A DNA stretch of 64,000 nucleotides from Spartinivicinus marinus (lineage in GTDB: Bacteria > Pseudomonadota > Gammaproteobacteria > Pseudomonadales > Zooshikellaceae): contig NZ_JAPJZK010000001.1 in assembly GCF_026309355.1 (NCBI RefSeq), positions 3,182,501 to 3,246,500 of the forward strand, in the 5' to 3' direction. The translations under genes were made by a program, and so were the position numbers. How positions within the stretch are numbered: position 1 is the first letter of the stretch; every line of letters starts with the position of its first letter. Shown piece after piece: positions 36,750 through 46,038 of the stretch. Below the pieces are notes generated by a model, which saw only the letters and a list, made by a program, of their open reading frames with translations, was not told the origin of the DNA and ran no database searches.

Positions 36750-37112
36750 ATGTCGAAAAAAATACTTTCAGTTTCAATTTTATTAAGCGTATTTTCTCTT
36801 TCTGCTGTCGCAACGGCTGATAATGTTTCGATTAGTGACCATATTTGGAATGACAAAAATGCCAATGGTATTCAAGAAGATAACGAGCAAGGCATTAATG
36901 GTGCTGCGGTTCAGCTGCTAACATGTAAAGGTACTCAGGTAGCTTCTACAGTAACAGCATTAAATGGAAACTATCAGTTTTCTGGTATTAAGCCGGGTAG
37001 CTATAAAATACGGTTTGTCTTAAAAAGTGGTAAAGAGTTCACATATAATGGTCCACAGATGAAAGGTGGAATTAATAATAAAGTCATCGTATCTCCTTGG
37101 GGGGCTTGCTAA
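36750..37112 (+). CDS. Secreted SdrD-B-like domain protein
   Basis: 120 residues. Signal peptide at 1-23 (SAVATA). The rest is a single SdrD-B/carboxypeptidase-regulatory-like Ig fold: IWNDKNANGIQEDNEQGINGAAVQLL, then NGNYQFSGIKPGSYKIRF. The DxNxNGxQ loop is the calcium-binding type of this family. The ATG at 36750 is chosen over 36675 because it gives a clean signal peptide and has CAGGG upstream. It may be a surface or matrix component; single-domain forms are unusual, as these domains usually come in arrays. Confidence 0.75.
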   Translation: MSKKILSVSILLSVFSLSAVATADNVSISDHIWNDKNANGIQEDNEQGINGAAVQLLTCKGTQVASTVTALNGNYQFSGIKPGSYKIRFVLKSGKEFTYNGPQMKGGINNKVIVSPWGAC

Positions 37113-37468
37113 TTATATTTGTTTTTTAACGACTTTCCTGGCCGGGTGGTTTGCTTACCACCCTTTAATTCTCGCCAAACTTCAATTATATTTTCTACAA
37201 ACTCACTTCTCTCTTGCTTCTGCTTCACACTCTAAAGTTTAATAAAGTCTCATTTTATCTTAATAATTAAGTCAGATTAATTTACATTTATTGCCATAAA
37301 TCTTGCTAAGTAGCGTGATTTAAAGGAATTTTTTGTTGGCCTGAATTTTGCCTATCTAGTGCTTGCTAAAAGCATTGTTCACGTTGCTAAACCTTCTCAG
37401 TAAAGTCTGAAAAGAGCAGGGAAGCATCTTGTGAAGTAGGTCAATAATTTTCTCAGGAGTATTACGAA
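37113..37468. other. Intergenic region, 356 bp
   Basis: Begins with the terminator at 37144-37166; the rest is AT-rich and holds the promoter and ribosome site (AGGAG at about 37454) of the next gene. No other structure seen. Confidence 0.45.
37144..37166 (+). terminator. Rho-independent terminator
   Basis: Perfect 7-bp GC-rich stem gggtggt/accaccc (37144-37150 with 37157-37163), six-base loop, then TTTAATT. Confidence 0.7.
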
Positions 37469-38167
37469 GTGAAAATAACGAAAATAGGGCTAATGACTTG
37501 CGCACTTACATTTGTTGGCATGCAGGCTCAGGCTGGTTTAATTAAAATTGATAATCAACATAGCATTGATTCGAATGATTTAGTGGCGTCAGTAAGCTAT
37601 GGTGGGAAAAACTTTGGTCCAGGTCTGCATCCGGTTGGCGATGCTAATCCTCATACTGGCAGATATACCTTCTGGCCTCATGGCAACGCCATGAACAAAA
37701 ACCTCACCTTAACTTATGCAAATCCAATTAAAAATAGAGCTGGTAAAGATGGTGCTATTTTTATGTATCGGCCTTCTATTATCTGGGGTGGTACTATTGG
37801 TGTAACCATTAATGGCGTTTATAAAGATATTTTTGCTGATAACCTGATTGGCCCTGGAATAAGTACAGCTAATCAACGCCGAGGTGTTTTTGCTGGTTTA
37901 TTTGACCTTTCTGACTTTAACCTTTCAGTAGGTGAAAGCATTAATAGCATTCAAATTTCAGCTTCCCGTAAAACAATTGGTGCTTATAACGGTCGTTTCA
38001 TTAACGTTGAAATTGGTAATGGATCTGATGTGCAGTTTGCTGGTGCTGGTGGCCTTCACTATGTTGACCCAGTCAATCCGGTTCCTGTTCCAGGTAGTAT
38101 TGCACTATTGGGCCTGGGTTTAGGTCTTTCTGCTATGGGTATGAAAAAGCGTAAGCAAAAAGCGTAA
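37469..38167 (+). CDS. Secreted protein with PEP-CTERM-like sorting tail
   Basis: 232 residues, GTG start with AGGAG at a suitable distance. Signal peptide 1-22 (MQAQA). The central beta-rich domain is unrecognised. The C-terminus has VPVPGS, a hydrophobic helix (IALLGLGLGLSAMGM) and a KKRKQK end: a PEP-CTERM-type signal. Together with 1935-2540 this gives two proteins of the type in the window, which implies an exosortase elsewhere in the genome. Confidence 0.75.
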   Translation: MKITKIGLMTCALTFVGMQAQAGLIKIDNQHSIDSNDLVASVSYGGKNFGPGLHPVGDANPHTGRYTFWPHGNAMNKNLTLTYANPIKNRAGKDGAIFMYRPSIIWGGTIGVTINGVYKDIFADNLIGPGISTANQRRGVFAGLFDLSDFNLSVGESINSIQISASRKTIGAYNGRFINVEIGNGSDVQFAGAGGLHYVDPVNPVPVPGSIALLGLGLGLSAMGMKKRKQKA

Positions 38168-38191
38168 TTTATTACTCATTACAACCGAATT

Positions 38192-38222
38192 AAAAAAGGG
38201 TATACATCGTATACCCTTTTTT
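38192..38222. terminator. Bidirectional Rho-independent terminator
   Basis: Perfect 14-bp stem aaaaaagggtatac/gtatacccttttt with a three-base loop, T-runs on both strands. It lies between the convergent PEP-CTERM-like gene and argH. Confidence 0.9.
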
Positions 38223-38252
38223 ATTGGTTATTTTATTTTAGCAGTGTCTTTT

Positions 38253-39656
38253 TTATCTTGATGCTAATAATTCTCTAGCTCTTTCAATAGCTGCTTTCAC
38301 CTGAGCGGGTGCTGTGCCGCCAATATGGTTTCTCACATTCACTGAGCCTTCCAGGGTGAGTACATCGAATACATCCTGCTCAATTGTGTTGGAAAACTGC
38401 TGTAGCTCTTCCAAACTCATTTCAGAAAGGTCTTTATTTTGGGCAATGCCATAGGCAACTGCTTTACCTACAACCTCATGGGCATCGCGGAAGGGCATCT
38501 GTTTTTTTACTAAATAATCGGCTAAATCAGTGGCAGTGGAAAAACCACGTTTGGCTGCTTCATACATACTTTCTTTATTAGCTTTTATCGCTGGTACCAT
38601 ATCAGCATAAGCACGCAGACAGCCCTTCAGATTATCTACGGTATCAAATAAAGGCTCTTTATCTTCTTGGTTATCTTTGTTGTAAGCTAATGGTTGAGAT
38701 TTCATTAAAGTGAGTAATGAAATTAAATGGCCGGTGATACGCCCTGTTTTTCCTCTTACCAGCTCAGGTACATCGGGGTTTTTCTTTTGTGGCATGATAG
38801 AAGAACCAGTACAAAACCTATCGGGCAACTCAATAAAATTAAATTGGGCTGAAGTCCAGAGAATTAATTCTTCAGAAATACGCGACAAATGAGTCATGAT
38901 TAAACTGGCCGCTGAACAAAACTCAATGGCAAAATCCCGATCGCTAACAGAATCTAACGAATTTTCACTGGGTTTGCTAAAGCCTAATTGCTGCGCAGTA
39001 AACTCACGATCAATCGGGTAGGTAGTGCCCGCTAAGGCTGCAGCGCCAAGTGGTGATATATTCACCCGCTTGCGGCAGTCCTGTAGGCGTTCATAATCAC
39101 GGCTGAGCATTTCAAACCAAGCCATTAGGTGGTGACCAAAAGTGACGGGTTGGGCGGTTTGTAAATGGGTAAAGCCTGGCATAATGGTCTCAGTTTCTTG
39201 CTCAGCCAGATTAGCCAAATTTTGTTGTAGCCGGGTGATTTCCTGGCAGATAACATCAATTTCATCGCGTAAATACAGGCGTATATCGGTAGCGATTTGA
39301 TCATTACGAGAGCGGCCCGTGTGGAGCTTTTTGCCAGTAATGCCAATGCGGTCAGTTAGGCGTGCTTCAATATTCATATGAATATCTTCCAAGGCCACAG
39401 ACCACTCAATTTCACCGGCTTCAATGGCTGTTTGAATATCCTGCAAGCCTTGTTGAATATCGGACAACTCTTGATCAGTTAAAATGCCAACCTTATTTAG
39501 CATGGCTGCATGGGCCAGGGAGCCGCTGATATCTTGTCGATAAAGTCGCTTGTCAAAATCAATTGATGCAGTAAATTTGGCCACAAATTGATCTGTTGGC
39601 TCTGAGAAGCGTCCCCCCCATTGTTGGTTGGCATGATTTGATGATTTATCCGACAT
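38253..39656 (-). CDS. argH: Argininosuccinate lyase
   Basis: 467 residues. Last step of arginine synthesis: splits argininosuccinate to arginine and fumarate. Fumarase-superfamily signature [12 protein letters not shown] with the mobile catalytic Ser, HTGRSRNDQ substrate loop, and TGAxLQxAQP-type motif [11 protein letters not shown] with catalytic His. Full length. In Pseudomonas argH is likewise divergent from algZ; here an effector-like gene has come between. Confidence 0.96.
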   Translation of the reverse strand: MSDKSSNHANQQWGGRFSEPTDQFVAKFTASIDFDKRLYRQDISGSLAHAAMLNKVGILTDQELSDIQQGLQDIQTAIEAGEIEWSVALEDIHMNIEARLTDRIGITGKKLHTGRSRNDQIATDIRLYLRDEIDVICQEITRLQQNLANLAEQETETIMPGFTHLQTAQPVTFGHHLMAWFEMLSRDYERLQDCRKRVNISPLGAAALAGTTYPIDREFTAQQLGFSKPSENSLDSVSDRDFAIEFCSAASLIMTHLSRISEELILWTSAQFNFIELPDRFCTGSSIMPQKKNPDVPELVRGKTGRITGHLISLLTLMKSQPLAYNKDNQEDKEPLFDTVDNLKGCLRAYADMVPAIKANKESMYEAAKRGFSTATDLADYLVKKQMPFRDAHEVVGKAVAYGIAQNKDLSEMSLEELQQFSNTIEQDVFDVLTLEGSVNVRNHIGGTAPAQVKAAIERARELLASR

Positions 39657-39879
39657 TGGTTATCCCCGATTCCCGATTAAAACTAATTGGTGAAAAATAG
39701 ATTATACAACTATCAGTCTGTCATCGTGCCATAGGTAGTTGTGTCAATATGTATCTGAAGTTACTCCAAGCTAAAAAGTTACGCCTTGTTGATAAGTAGT
39801 CGCTTAATCACAGCGTGTACCATTTAACTACTGTCTTTTTGTATTAACAATTAACTGTTAGGACAGTTAGGAGATGTTG

Positions 39880-41553
39880 ATGAGTATATTAAGTGTAAAT
39901 AGGGGTTCCGTATCGGAAACTCATGATGATGGGAGACTAGCTGTACAGCAAGTACAGCAATCACCCGAAGGAAGCTTATCTGGAAGAACCGTTAAGCTTG
40001 ATCAGGCTGGTGATGCAAGTAAAAATTTTTTTGAGCGTCTGATGCAGCCACTTCAACAGGCTAAACGAGGACTCGCCTCATTTTTTAGCCAGGCTAAAGC
40101 AGTCCTATCTGAAAAGATGACCACACTTTTTAGCCAGGCTCATCCTCACTCAAGTATTAGTATTGGCTCACCAGTCTTACAGGCTAAGAACGATAGCCCT
40201 GAGATACTAAAACAAAAAGCCGAATATGCTAAAGAACGGGAAAAAGAGATTACTTTTACAGTAAAAGAATTTGGTAAAGCAGTCGGCCAGTTAAGTTTTG
40301 ATAGTCATGATGCTCTTGCGAGTGGTAATGGGGCTTTTCGAAAAATGACCACGGCTCTTACAGCGCTGACGGATAGTGATAATGCAAGAATTAAAGATCT
40401 AGCAAAAGAAATTCTTGCTATGTCAGTTACAAGTGTTGCTTTTCAGCAATGGGGTGATAAAGGTGCACTACTGAAAGCTGCAGTGATTGAAACCAAGCAA
40501 TTACCTGAAGCACTTAGTGATGAACAAAAACAAGACATAATTGCAAAAGTGCAGAGTGACTTGCAAAAGGTGGCAGCGAAAGCTGAGTTACTAGATAAGG
40601 TTATTCAAGAAGAACAAGAACTTGATAACTTGCGGAATCAGCTTGATCAAGAGATGGTTAAACTAGATGAAGAGATTGAGGCCTTAGATCAAGAGTTGAA
40701 GATTCAGGCGCTTGAAAGTCAATATGAATCAGCTGTTATAGAAGATTCCTTTACTGGTAAAAAAATCAATTTGGATCAGGCTACAGGGTTCTATGGCCGC
40801 TCTGTAACTGATGACAAGTCAAAAACTCTATTGGATGCAACAAGCTATTTAAGTTCTACAGTCAAATCAAAGAATAAGCTGATGCTGTCACCTGAACAGC
40901 AACAAGCTTTAGCGAATAAATTTTTTGAAAACCAGCTGTCTTTTTATGATATTAAAGGGCAAGTAAAAACGACAGCAGATTTACAGTGGTTAAGGACGCT
41001 TGCAGTTTCAAGCCCCATTCAACTATTAGGTAATGAACTATTAGGTAATAAACTGTCATCCAAGCAATCCAATCTTGGTGTTATAGCAACAACATTGAAG
41101 CATTTCATTAATAATACAGATAAGCTGTGGGCAGAGAAAAATAAAGAAAACCCAGAAGATCAATTTGATGCAGTAAAGCGTAATCAATTTATAGCGAGTG
41201 AGTTGGAACAACAGGTGAGCCAACTACCACAGGCTACGATAAGCGCAGCATTCCAAAAAACAACAGGGAATGACAGTGCGCAATGGCGTGGGGTTTTTGA
41301 CTTTGCAACAGGGAAGTTGAGCTTATCTGATGAGCTAATGGAAACCGAAGCAGGTCAGGTACTTATCTCGTTGCCTACAAAGCTGACGACTACATTGGAA
41401 AAGTTAGCCGAAGTCACAGCTCAGCGGCTGGGTAAAGAAGCACCCATTGCTTTGCCTGAGTCCCGCTATATTGGTGGTCTTAGCTCTCTTACTAAGGCTG
41501 AGCTTTCTGCCCTTGAAGGCATTGGAATTAAGAAGCGCTATTTAGAAACATAA
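39880..41553 (+). CDS. Candidate type III effector with YopE/ExoS-type RhoGAP domain
   Basis: 557 residues from ATG 39880 (TTAGGAG ends 6 bases upstream; ATG 39874 is too close). No signal peptide. N-terminus is Ser/Gln-rich with SGRTV, as in Yersinia/Pseudomonas effectors, then a hydrophobic amphipathic segment (about 48-86) where ExoS has its membrane-localisation region. Residues about 125-235 match the bacterial RhoGAP domain: HDALASGNGAFRKMTTAL with candidate arginine finger Arg154, and FQQWGDKGAL (the family QWG motif). Then a coiled coil (about 236-280) and an unrecognised C-terminal region (about 330-557). Family role: inactivating host Rho GTPases. No secretion genes or chaperone lie nearby. 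Inferred from remembered family motifs, not from a search. Confidence 0.62.
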   Translation: MSILSVNRGSVSETHDDGRLAVQQVQQSPEGSLSGRTVKLDQAGDASKNFFERLMQPLQQAKRGLASFFSQAKAVLSEKMTTLFSQAHPHSSISIGSPVLQAKNDSPEILKQKAEYAKEREKEITFTVKEFGKAVGQLSFDSHDALASGNGAFRKMTTALTALTDSDNARIKDLAKEILAMSVTSVAFQQWGDKGALLKAAVIETKQLPEALSDEQKQDIIAKVQSDLQKVAAKAELLDKVIQEEQELDNLRNQLDQEMVKLDEEIEALDQELKIQALESQYESAVIEDSFTGKKINLDQATGFYGRSVTDDKSKTLLDATSYLSSTVKSKNKLMLSPEQQQALANKFFENQLSFYDIKGQVKTTADLQWLRTLAVSSPIQLLGNELLGNKLSSKQSNLGVIATTLKHFINNTDKLWAEKNKENPEDQFDAVKRNQFIASELEQQVSQLPQATISAAFQKTTGNDSAQWRGVFDFATGKLSLSDELMETEAGQVLISLPTKLTTTLEKLAEVTAQRLGKEAPIALPESRYIGGLSSLTKAELSALEGIGIKKRYLET

Positions 41554-41606
41554 CGGTGGTTTTAAACTAATTATACCTTCATCCTAACCTTTTCTGAGGG
41601 TGTCTG

Positions 41607-41648
41607 AATGAATGGAGTGATAGCCTATTACTCCATTCATTTTTGTTA
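41607..41648 (+). terminator. Rho-independent terminator of the effector gene
   Basis: Perfect 12-bp stem aatgaatggagt/actccattcatt (41607-41618 with 41630-41641) followed by TTTGTTATT. Confidence 0.8.
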
Positions 41649-41794
41649 TTTTTGAGCCTGTCCCTCTCTTCTTCGCTATTGTTGGCGACTTAATTCACAC
41701 AATTGACAAGAAAAGGATCTTATTTATCCACTATCCTTGTGAGTATTTTTATACGTGTTAAAAATAATATAGATAACGATTGGCGGATAGTGTC

Positions 41795-42868
41795 GTGAAA
41801 GCATCTGAAACTGGTGACTGGCTAGATCAAGAGTTCTTTTTGCCAGATCTTTGTACTACCAGAGCAGTATTTATGCTGGTGGTGCTTGCAGAGTTATTTG
41901 TACTGATTTTAGTCTTAGCGCTTCCCAGCTCTATGGGCTTTGATTGGAACCATCTGGCATTAACTTCATTCTTTGTTCAATGGGTAGTGCTAGTGAGTGC
42001 AGGCTGCCTATGTTGGATCAGGCCTCTGATTTTGGGGGCACCGCTTGGATATGCTTTAGCTGCGTGCTATAGCATTGTTTTACTTGTCACACTGGTATTT
42101 TCGCTTGCTGCTGAGTGGGTGATTTACCCGTTCGATTGGAATCAGTTTTGGCCGCAACTAGATACCTGGCATGTTTCAAAAAATCTGTTGGTTGCCCTGA
42201 TTATTACCAGCCTATTGCTCCGTTATTTTTATGTTCAACAACAGCTACGTAAACAGGAACAAGCTGAACTTCGATCTCGCTTACAAGCCCTACAGGCCAG
42301 AATTCACCCTCATTTTCTTTTCAATAGCATGAACAGTATTGCCAGCTTAATTCAGATTTCACCAGAGAAAGCAGAACAAGCTGTTGAAGACTTAGCGGCA
42401 TTATTACGTGCTTGTTTGGATGAGGTGGCGGCCAAAGTCACTTTGGCTGACGAGTTAGAGATTTGTAAGCAATACTTACGTATAGAGAAGCATCGTTTAG
42501 GTGAGCGACTTCAGGTGAAATGGAACCTGGAGGGGGTGCCAGATAGCTTGCCGATTCCTCCTCTTACTCTACAGCCACTGTTAGAGAATGCGGTATATCA
42601 TGGCATTCAACCGTTAGCTGAAGGAGGAACGATTAGCATTGAAGGTCATTATGATAACCAGCAGCTGACTATTAGTATTCATAACCCAGTTGATGCTGCT
42701 TATATTGCTAAGCCAAAAAGTGGCAACCAAATGGCTATCCAAAATATAGAAGCTCGACTTCAGGCGCTTTATGGAAAGCAAGCGTCATTATCAGTCCAAC
42801 AACAAGAGAAAGTTTTTGTAACCCAGCTAAGTTATCCATGTAGCACTAGTGATCAAGCAGACATTTAG
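41795..42868 (+). CDS. algZ: LytS-type sensor kinase AlgZ/FimS
   Basis: About 357 residues. Four hydrophobic helices (about 25-145), then a His_kinase domain with PHFLFN (His173) and a C-terminal ATPase region (LLENAVYHGIQP). Homologue role: AlgZ/FimS controls AlgR and through it alginate, type IV pili and virulence in Pseudomonas. The GTG at 41795 is preferred to a TTG at 41780; GGCGGA lies about 8 bases upstream. It is 8 bases from algR and part of the conserved algZ-algR-hemC-hemD block. Confidence 0.88.
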   Translation: MKASETGDWLDQEFFLPDLCTTRAVFMLVVLAELFVLILVLALPSSMGFDWNHLALTSFFVQWVVLVSAGCLCWIRPLILGAPLGYALAACYSIVLLVTLVFSLAAEWVIYPFDWNQFWPQLDTWHVSKNLLVALIITSLLLRYFYVQQQLRKQEQAELRSRLQALQARIHPHFLFNSMNSIASLIQISPEKAEQAVEDLAALLRACLDEVAAKVTLADELEICKQYLRIEKHRLGERLQVKWNLEGVPDSLPIPPLTLQPLLENAVYHGIQPLAEGGTISIEGHYDNQQLTISIHNPVDAAYIAKPKSGNQMAIQNIEARLQALYGKQASLSVQQQEKVFVTQLSYPCSTSDQADI

Positions 42869-42876
42869 AGGGTGTA

Positions 42877-43620
42877 ATGAAAGTATTGATCGTGGATGAT
42901 GAGCCACTTGCTCGAGATCGACTAAGACGTATGTTAGAGCAGGTTGATGGCTATAGCCCCCTGGAAGAAGAAGGGCGTAATGGTGTGGACGCAGTGGAAA
43001 TAGCCCAGCGGCTCAACCCTGATGTAGTACTGATGGATATTCGTATGCCCAATATGAGTGGCCTGGAAGCCGCGCGACATTTATGTGAAATGGAATGCCC
43101 TCCCGCTGTTATTTTTTGTACGGCTTATGGCGAATATGCCTTAGATGCATTTGATGTTCAGGCGGTAGGCTATCTGTTAAAACCAGTCAAGCAAAGTGCG
43201 CTTGAACAAGCATTAAATAATGCGAAAAAAACTAATCGCTCTCAATTAAATGCCATTAACCAGTTTCGGCCTGGGGAGCAGTCAGAAAAACGAAGCCATA
43301 TCAGTGCCAAAACTTACAAAGGGGTAGAGTTAATTCCCCTTAATGAAGTCTGCTATTTTATTGCTGATAATAAATACGTAACAGTAAAGCATGCAAAAGG
43401 AGAAGTGCTTATTGATGAAACCCTAAAAGATCTTGAAAGAGAATTTGAAGGGGCTTTTGTTAGAATTCATCGTAATGCACTAGTAGCAAAAAATGCCATT
43501 GAAGGGATGAACCGAAACGATGAAGGTGGTTATGAAGTGCGTTTAAAAGGGGTTGTTGAGCCATTGCAAATTAGTCGACGTCATGTAGCAGGGTTGCGTA
43601 AATTGCTGCAAACACTTTAG
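42877..43620 (+). CDS. algR: LytTR response regulator AlgR
   Basis: 247 residues. Receiver domain 1-120 with Asp54 (VVLMDIRMP), acidic pocket Asp7-Asp8 and Lys in LLKPVK; LytTR DNA-binding domain about 140-245 (EVCYFIADNKYVTV, FVRIHRNALVA, LQISRRHV). It is the partner of AlgZ. Its target sites were not searched in this window. Confidence 0.92.
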   Translation: MKVLIVDDEPLARDRLRRMLEQVDGYSPLEEEGRNGVDAVEIAQRLNPDVVLMDIRMPNMSGLEAARHLCEMECPPAVIFCTAYGEYALDAFDVQAVGYLLKPVKQSALEQALNNAKKTNRSQLNAINQFRPGEQSEKRSHISAKTYKGVELIPLNEVCYFIADNKYVTVKHAKGEVLIDETLKDLEREFEGAFVRIHRNALVAKNAIEGMNRNDEGGYEVRLKGVVEPLQISRRHVAGLRKLLQTL

Positions 43621-43639
43621 CCAATGAATCTGGCAATAG

Positions 43640-43770
43640 TATACTCTTTGCGAATGATTTTTAAGCTTTGTTACCATCACTCTTCACCCCAGTCATTTAG
43701 TTTACTAAACTCCTGGGGCTTCATCGCTCGGTGGCCTCGCCTAAAAACCCTTCGCTGTGAGTACATACCA
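43640..43770 (+). repeat. Dispersed intergenic repeat, copy B
   Basis: Matches the reverse complement of 14834-14982. It shares the TATACTCTTTGCGAATGATT end, the CCCCAG...CTGGGG hairpin and the TCGCTGTGAGTACATACCA end. It lies between algR and hemC and would form a stem in the transcript of that region, possibly uncoupling hemC from algR. Confidence 0.75.
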
Positions 43771-43863
43771 GTATTTACATCTAGTGAATGGTATAGATGC
43801 TAAATTAGGTTTGCTCACTTATCATAAGCATAAGAATTTACTCGATTGTAGCCGGATTTAGAT

Positions 43864-44802
43864 GTGAAAACGTTACGCATAGCAACCCGTAAAAGTGCTT
43901 TAGCCCTATGGCAGGCTAATTTCGTCAAACAGCAATTACTTTCCCATCATAGCAACTTAACAGTTGAATTAGTGCCAATGACTAGTCGAGGTGATCAGCT
44001 TTTAGACTCACCTCTGGCTAAGGTGGGTGGCAAAGGCTTGTTTGTAAAAGAGCTGGAAAATGCCCTGCTAGCCAATGAGGCTGATATTGCCGTGCACTCT
44101 ATGAAAGATGTTCCCATGGAGTTTCCTGAAGGGTTGTGTTTACCTGTTATTTGTGAGCGTGAAGACCCTCGTGATGCTTTTGTCTCTAATCAATATACGA
44201 CTATTGAAGAGTTGCCAGAAGGCGCTGTCGTTGGTACTTCCAGCCTGCGTCGCCAATCACAATTACTTAAGCTACGACCAGACTTAACTATCCAGTTTTT
44301 ACGCGGCAATGTTAATACTCGGCTCGCCAAGCTCGATGATGGTCAATATGATGCCATTATTTTAGCGGCTGCAGGTCTAAAACGACTAGAGTTTGCTGAT
44401 CGAATCAGTAGTTTTATAAGCCCTGAACAAAGCCTTCCGGCAGGTGGCCAAGGGGCTGTTGGTATTGAGTGTCGTACAACTGATGAGGCTATTATCAAGC
44501 TAATAGCCCCTTTGCATCATGCAGAAACTGCCTTATGTGTCAGTGCTGAACGAGCAATGAATCGTCGGTTAGCAGGTGGTTGCCAAGTGCCTATTGCCTG
44601 TTTTGCACAATTGTCAGATCAGCAACTAGCAATGCGTGGATTGGTGGCTGAGCCTGATGGCACGCACTTTATAACCAGCCAGCAAAGTCAACAAGTCTCA
44701 GGGGTGGATGATCTGCAAACGGCTGAAAAGCTTGGTGTCGACCTAGCAGAAGATCTGCTCAACCAAGGAGCAGGTGACATCCTCAGTAAACTTTATCAAT
44801 AA
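43864..44802 (+). CDS. hemC: Porphobilinogen deaminase
   Basis: 312 residues, GTG start ([18 protein letters not shown], the family N-terminus). Joins four porphobilinogens to hydroxymethylbilane. The dipyrromethane cofactor is attached to Cys240 in [10 protein letters not shown]. Active-site Asp lies in HSMKDVP. It sits 2 bases before hemD, the next enzyme. Confidence 0.96.
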   Translation: MKTLRIATRKSALALWQANFVKQQLLSHHSNLTVELVPMTSRGDQLLDSPLAKVGGKGLFVKELENALLANEADIAVHSMKDVPMEFPEGLCLPVICEREDPRDAFVSNQYTTIEELPEGAVVGTSSLRRQSQLLKLRPDLTIQFLRGNVNTRLAKLDDGQYDAIILAAAGLKRLEFADRISSFISPEQSLPAGGQGAVGIECRTTDEAIIKLIAPLHHAETALCVSAERAMNRRLAGGCQVPIACFAQLSDQQLAMRGLVAEPDGTHFITSQQSQQVSGVDDLQTAEKLGVDLAEDLLNQGAGDILSKLYQ

Positions 44803-44804
44803 AC

Positions 44805-45527
44805 ATGTCGATATTAATTACCAGACCAGAGCCCGAAGCCTCTAAACTAGTAGCTAGTCTTCAGCAGCAGGGACTACAGGCTTGGGCATTACCTATGCTG
44901 GAGCGGACTGATTTACCAGAAACGGCTGAAATCAGGCAACTCATTCTGAATGTAGATTTGTTTAAGCAGGTGATTGTCATTAGCCCTTACAGTGCAAAAC
45001 GCTTGGGGATGCTGATGGATCAATATTGGCCTCAGTGGCCAATTGAAATTCAGTGGTTTGCTATTGGTAACAAAACTGCTGCTACTTTAGCTGAGTGGGA
45101 TATTGAGGCAAGTTGCTCTGCAGGTGTTGATAGTGAAGCATTATTGACAAGTCCGCAGTTACAGCAGGTGGCTGAAAATAAAATATTGATAGTGAAAGGT
45201 AAAGGTGGGCGAGACTTATTAAATCAAGTGCTGCAGCAGCGAGGAGCCCGGGTAACTGAACTGCCACTTTATCAGCGTGTGCCAGCACAATATAACAAAA
45301 CTGATGTACAACACCTGCTTGCTAGCCATCAGACTGATACCATTGTGGCCACCAGTGGTGAAATTGTTACTCACTTGGCAAGCTTGTTAGATCCACAGTG
45401 GCGAAATGAGATGAAGCTAGTTGTACCCAGTGCCAGAGTTGCTGATTTATCTGCAGAACTGGGCTTTAGCCAAGTGATTAATGCTAATGGAGCCAGTGAA
45501 GAGGCGATGATAAAAGTGCTCATGTAG
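44805..45527 (+). CDS. hemD: Uroporphyrinogen-III synthase
   Basis: 240 residues. Cyclises hydroxymethylbilane to uroporphyrinogen III. The two-lobed family shows low conservation, but ILITRPEPEASKLVASLQQQG, ISPYSAKRLG and VATSGE are recognisable. Position directly after hemC confirms it. Confidence 0.92.
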   Translation: MSILITRPEPEASKLVASLQQQGLQAWALPMLERTDLPETAEIRQLILNVDLFKQVIVISPYSAKRLGMLMDQYWPQWPIEIQWFAIGNKTAATLAEWDIEASCSAGVDSEALLTSPQLQQVAENKILIVKGKGGRDLLNQVLQQRGARVTELPLYQRVPAQYNKTDVQHLLASHQTDTIVATSGEIVTHLASLLDPQWRNEMKLVVPSARVADLSAELGFSQVINANGASEEAMIKVLM

Positions 45528-46038
45528 CTTATTTGTGCTCACTAGGTCTTGATTGAGCTATTAATCACAGCAGCGATCTTCAGGCAAACGTCAACAAGCA
45601 CTAGTATGATTATAAAGTTGTCACCATTATTTGAGGTGGCTTACAGAGTGGTATGGCTAATTGCCGTCGTCTGCACTAATTTAGGTTACAAGAGTCTTAC
45701 ATAGGCGGTATTTTCAAACTGTGATTAAGGAGCACCCAAGAATTAACTTGAACTTTTGCCACCAATCCATCCCGCCTGACAGTGTTGCAAAAACTTGACA
45801 TAGGCCCACTATGCCTTCGTTTTTGCGTCTTGTCAGACGGGCACCTTTGAGTCAAAACTTTTTCAAGTTATTTCTCGGGTGCTCCTAACAAGTGTTTAAG
45901 TTTCTTATATTGCTACAAGAGAAATTGTTACAAGAAAAATAGAGATCCTGAACCTGGATGATTCATAAAATCCATAACTTTATGGGTCATCCAGGTTAAT
46001 TTACATTTACAAGTTGAAAGCATTTGGTATCTAGATAA
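45528..46038. other. Intergenic region hemD-hemX, 511 bp
   Basis: Mostly occupied by the fold-back element at 45729-45885. It separates hemX-hemY from hemC-hemD, which are usually contiguous. A second small inverted repeat, ctggatgattcat/atgggtcatccag, lies at about 45953-45992. Confidence 0.55.
45729..45885. mobile_element. MITE-like fold-back element, 157 bp
   Basis: Ends in perfect inverted GGAGCACCC/GGGTGCTCC. Arms remain complementary inward (AACTTGAA/TTCAAGTT), and an inner pair (CCCGCCTGACA with TGTCAGACGGG, then GCAAAAAC with GTTTTTGC) makes it palindromic over most of its length. TAA flanks both sides (45726-45728 and 45886-45888), a candidate target duplication. No coding capacity, so it would need a transposase from elsewhere. 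Confidence 0.7.

Noticed and set aside
36650-36865. 71-residue minus-strand ORF across the SdrD-B-like gene start
   Set aside because: Opposes a gene with a clean signal peptide and ribosome site; no features of its own.
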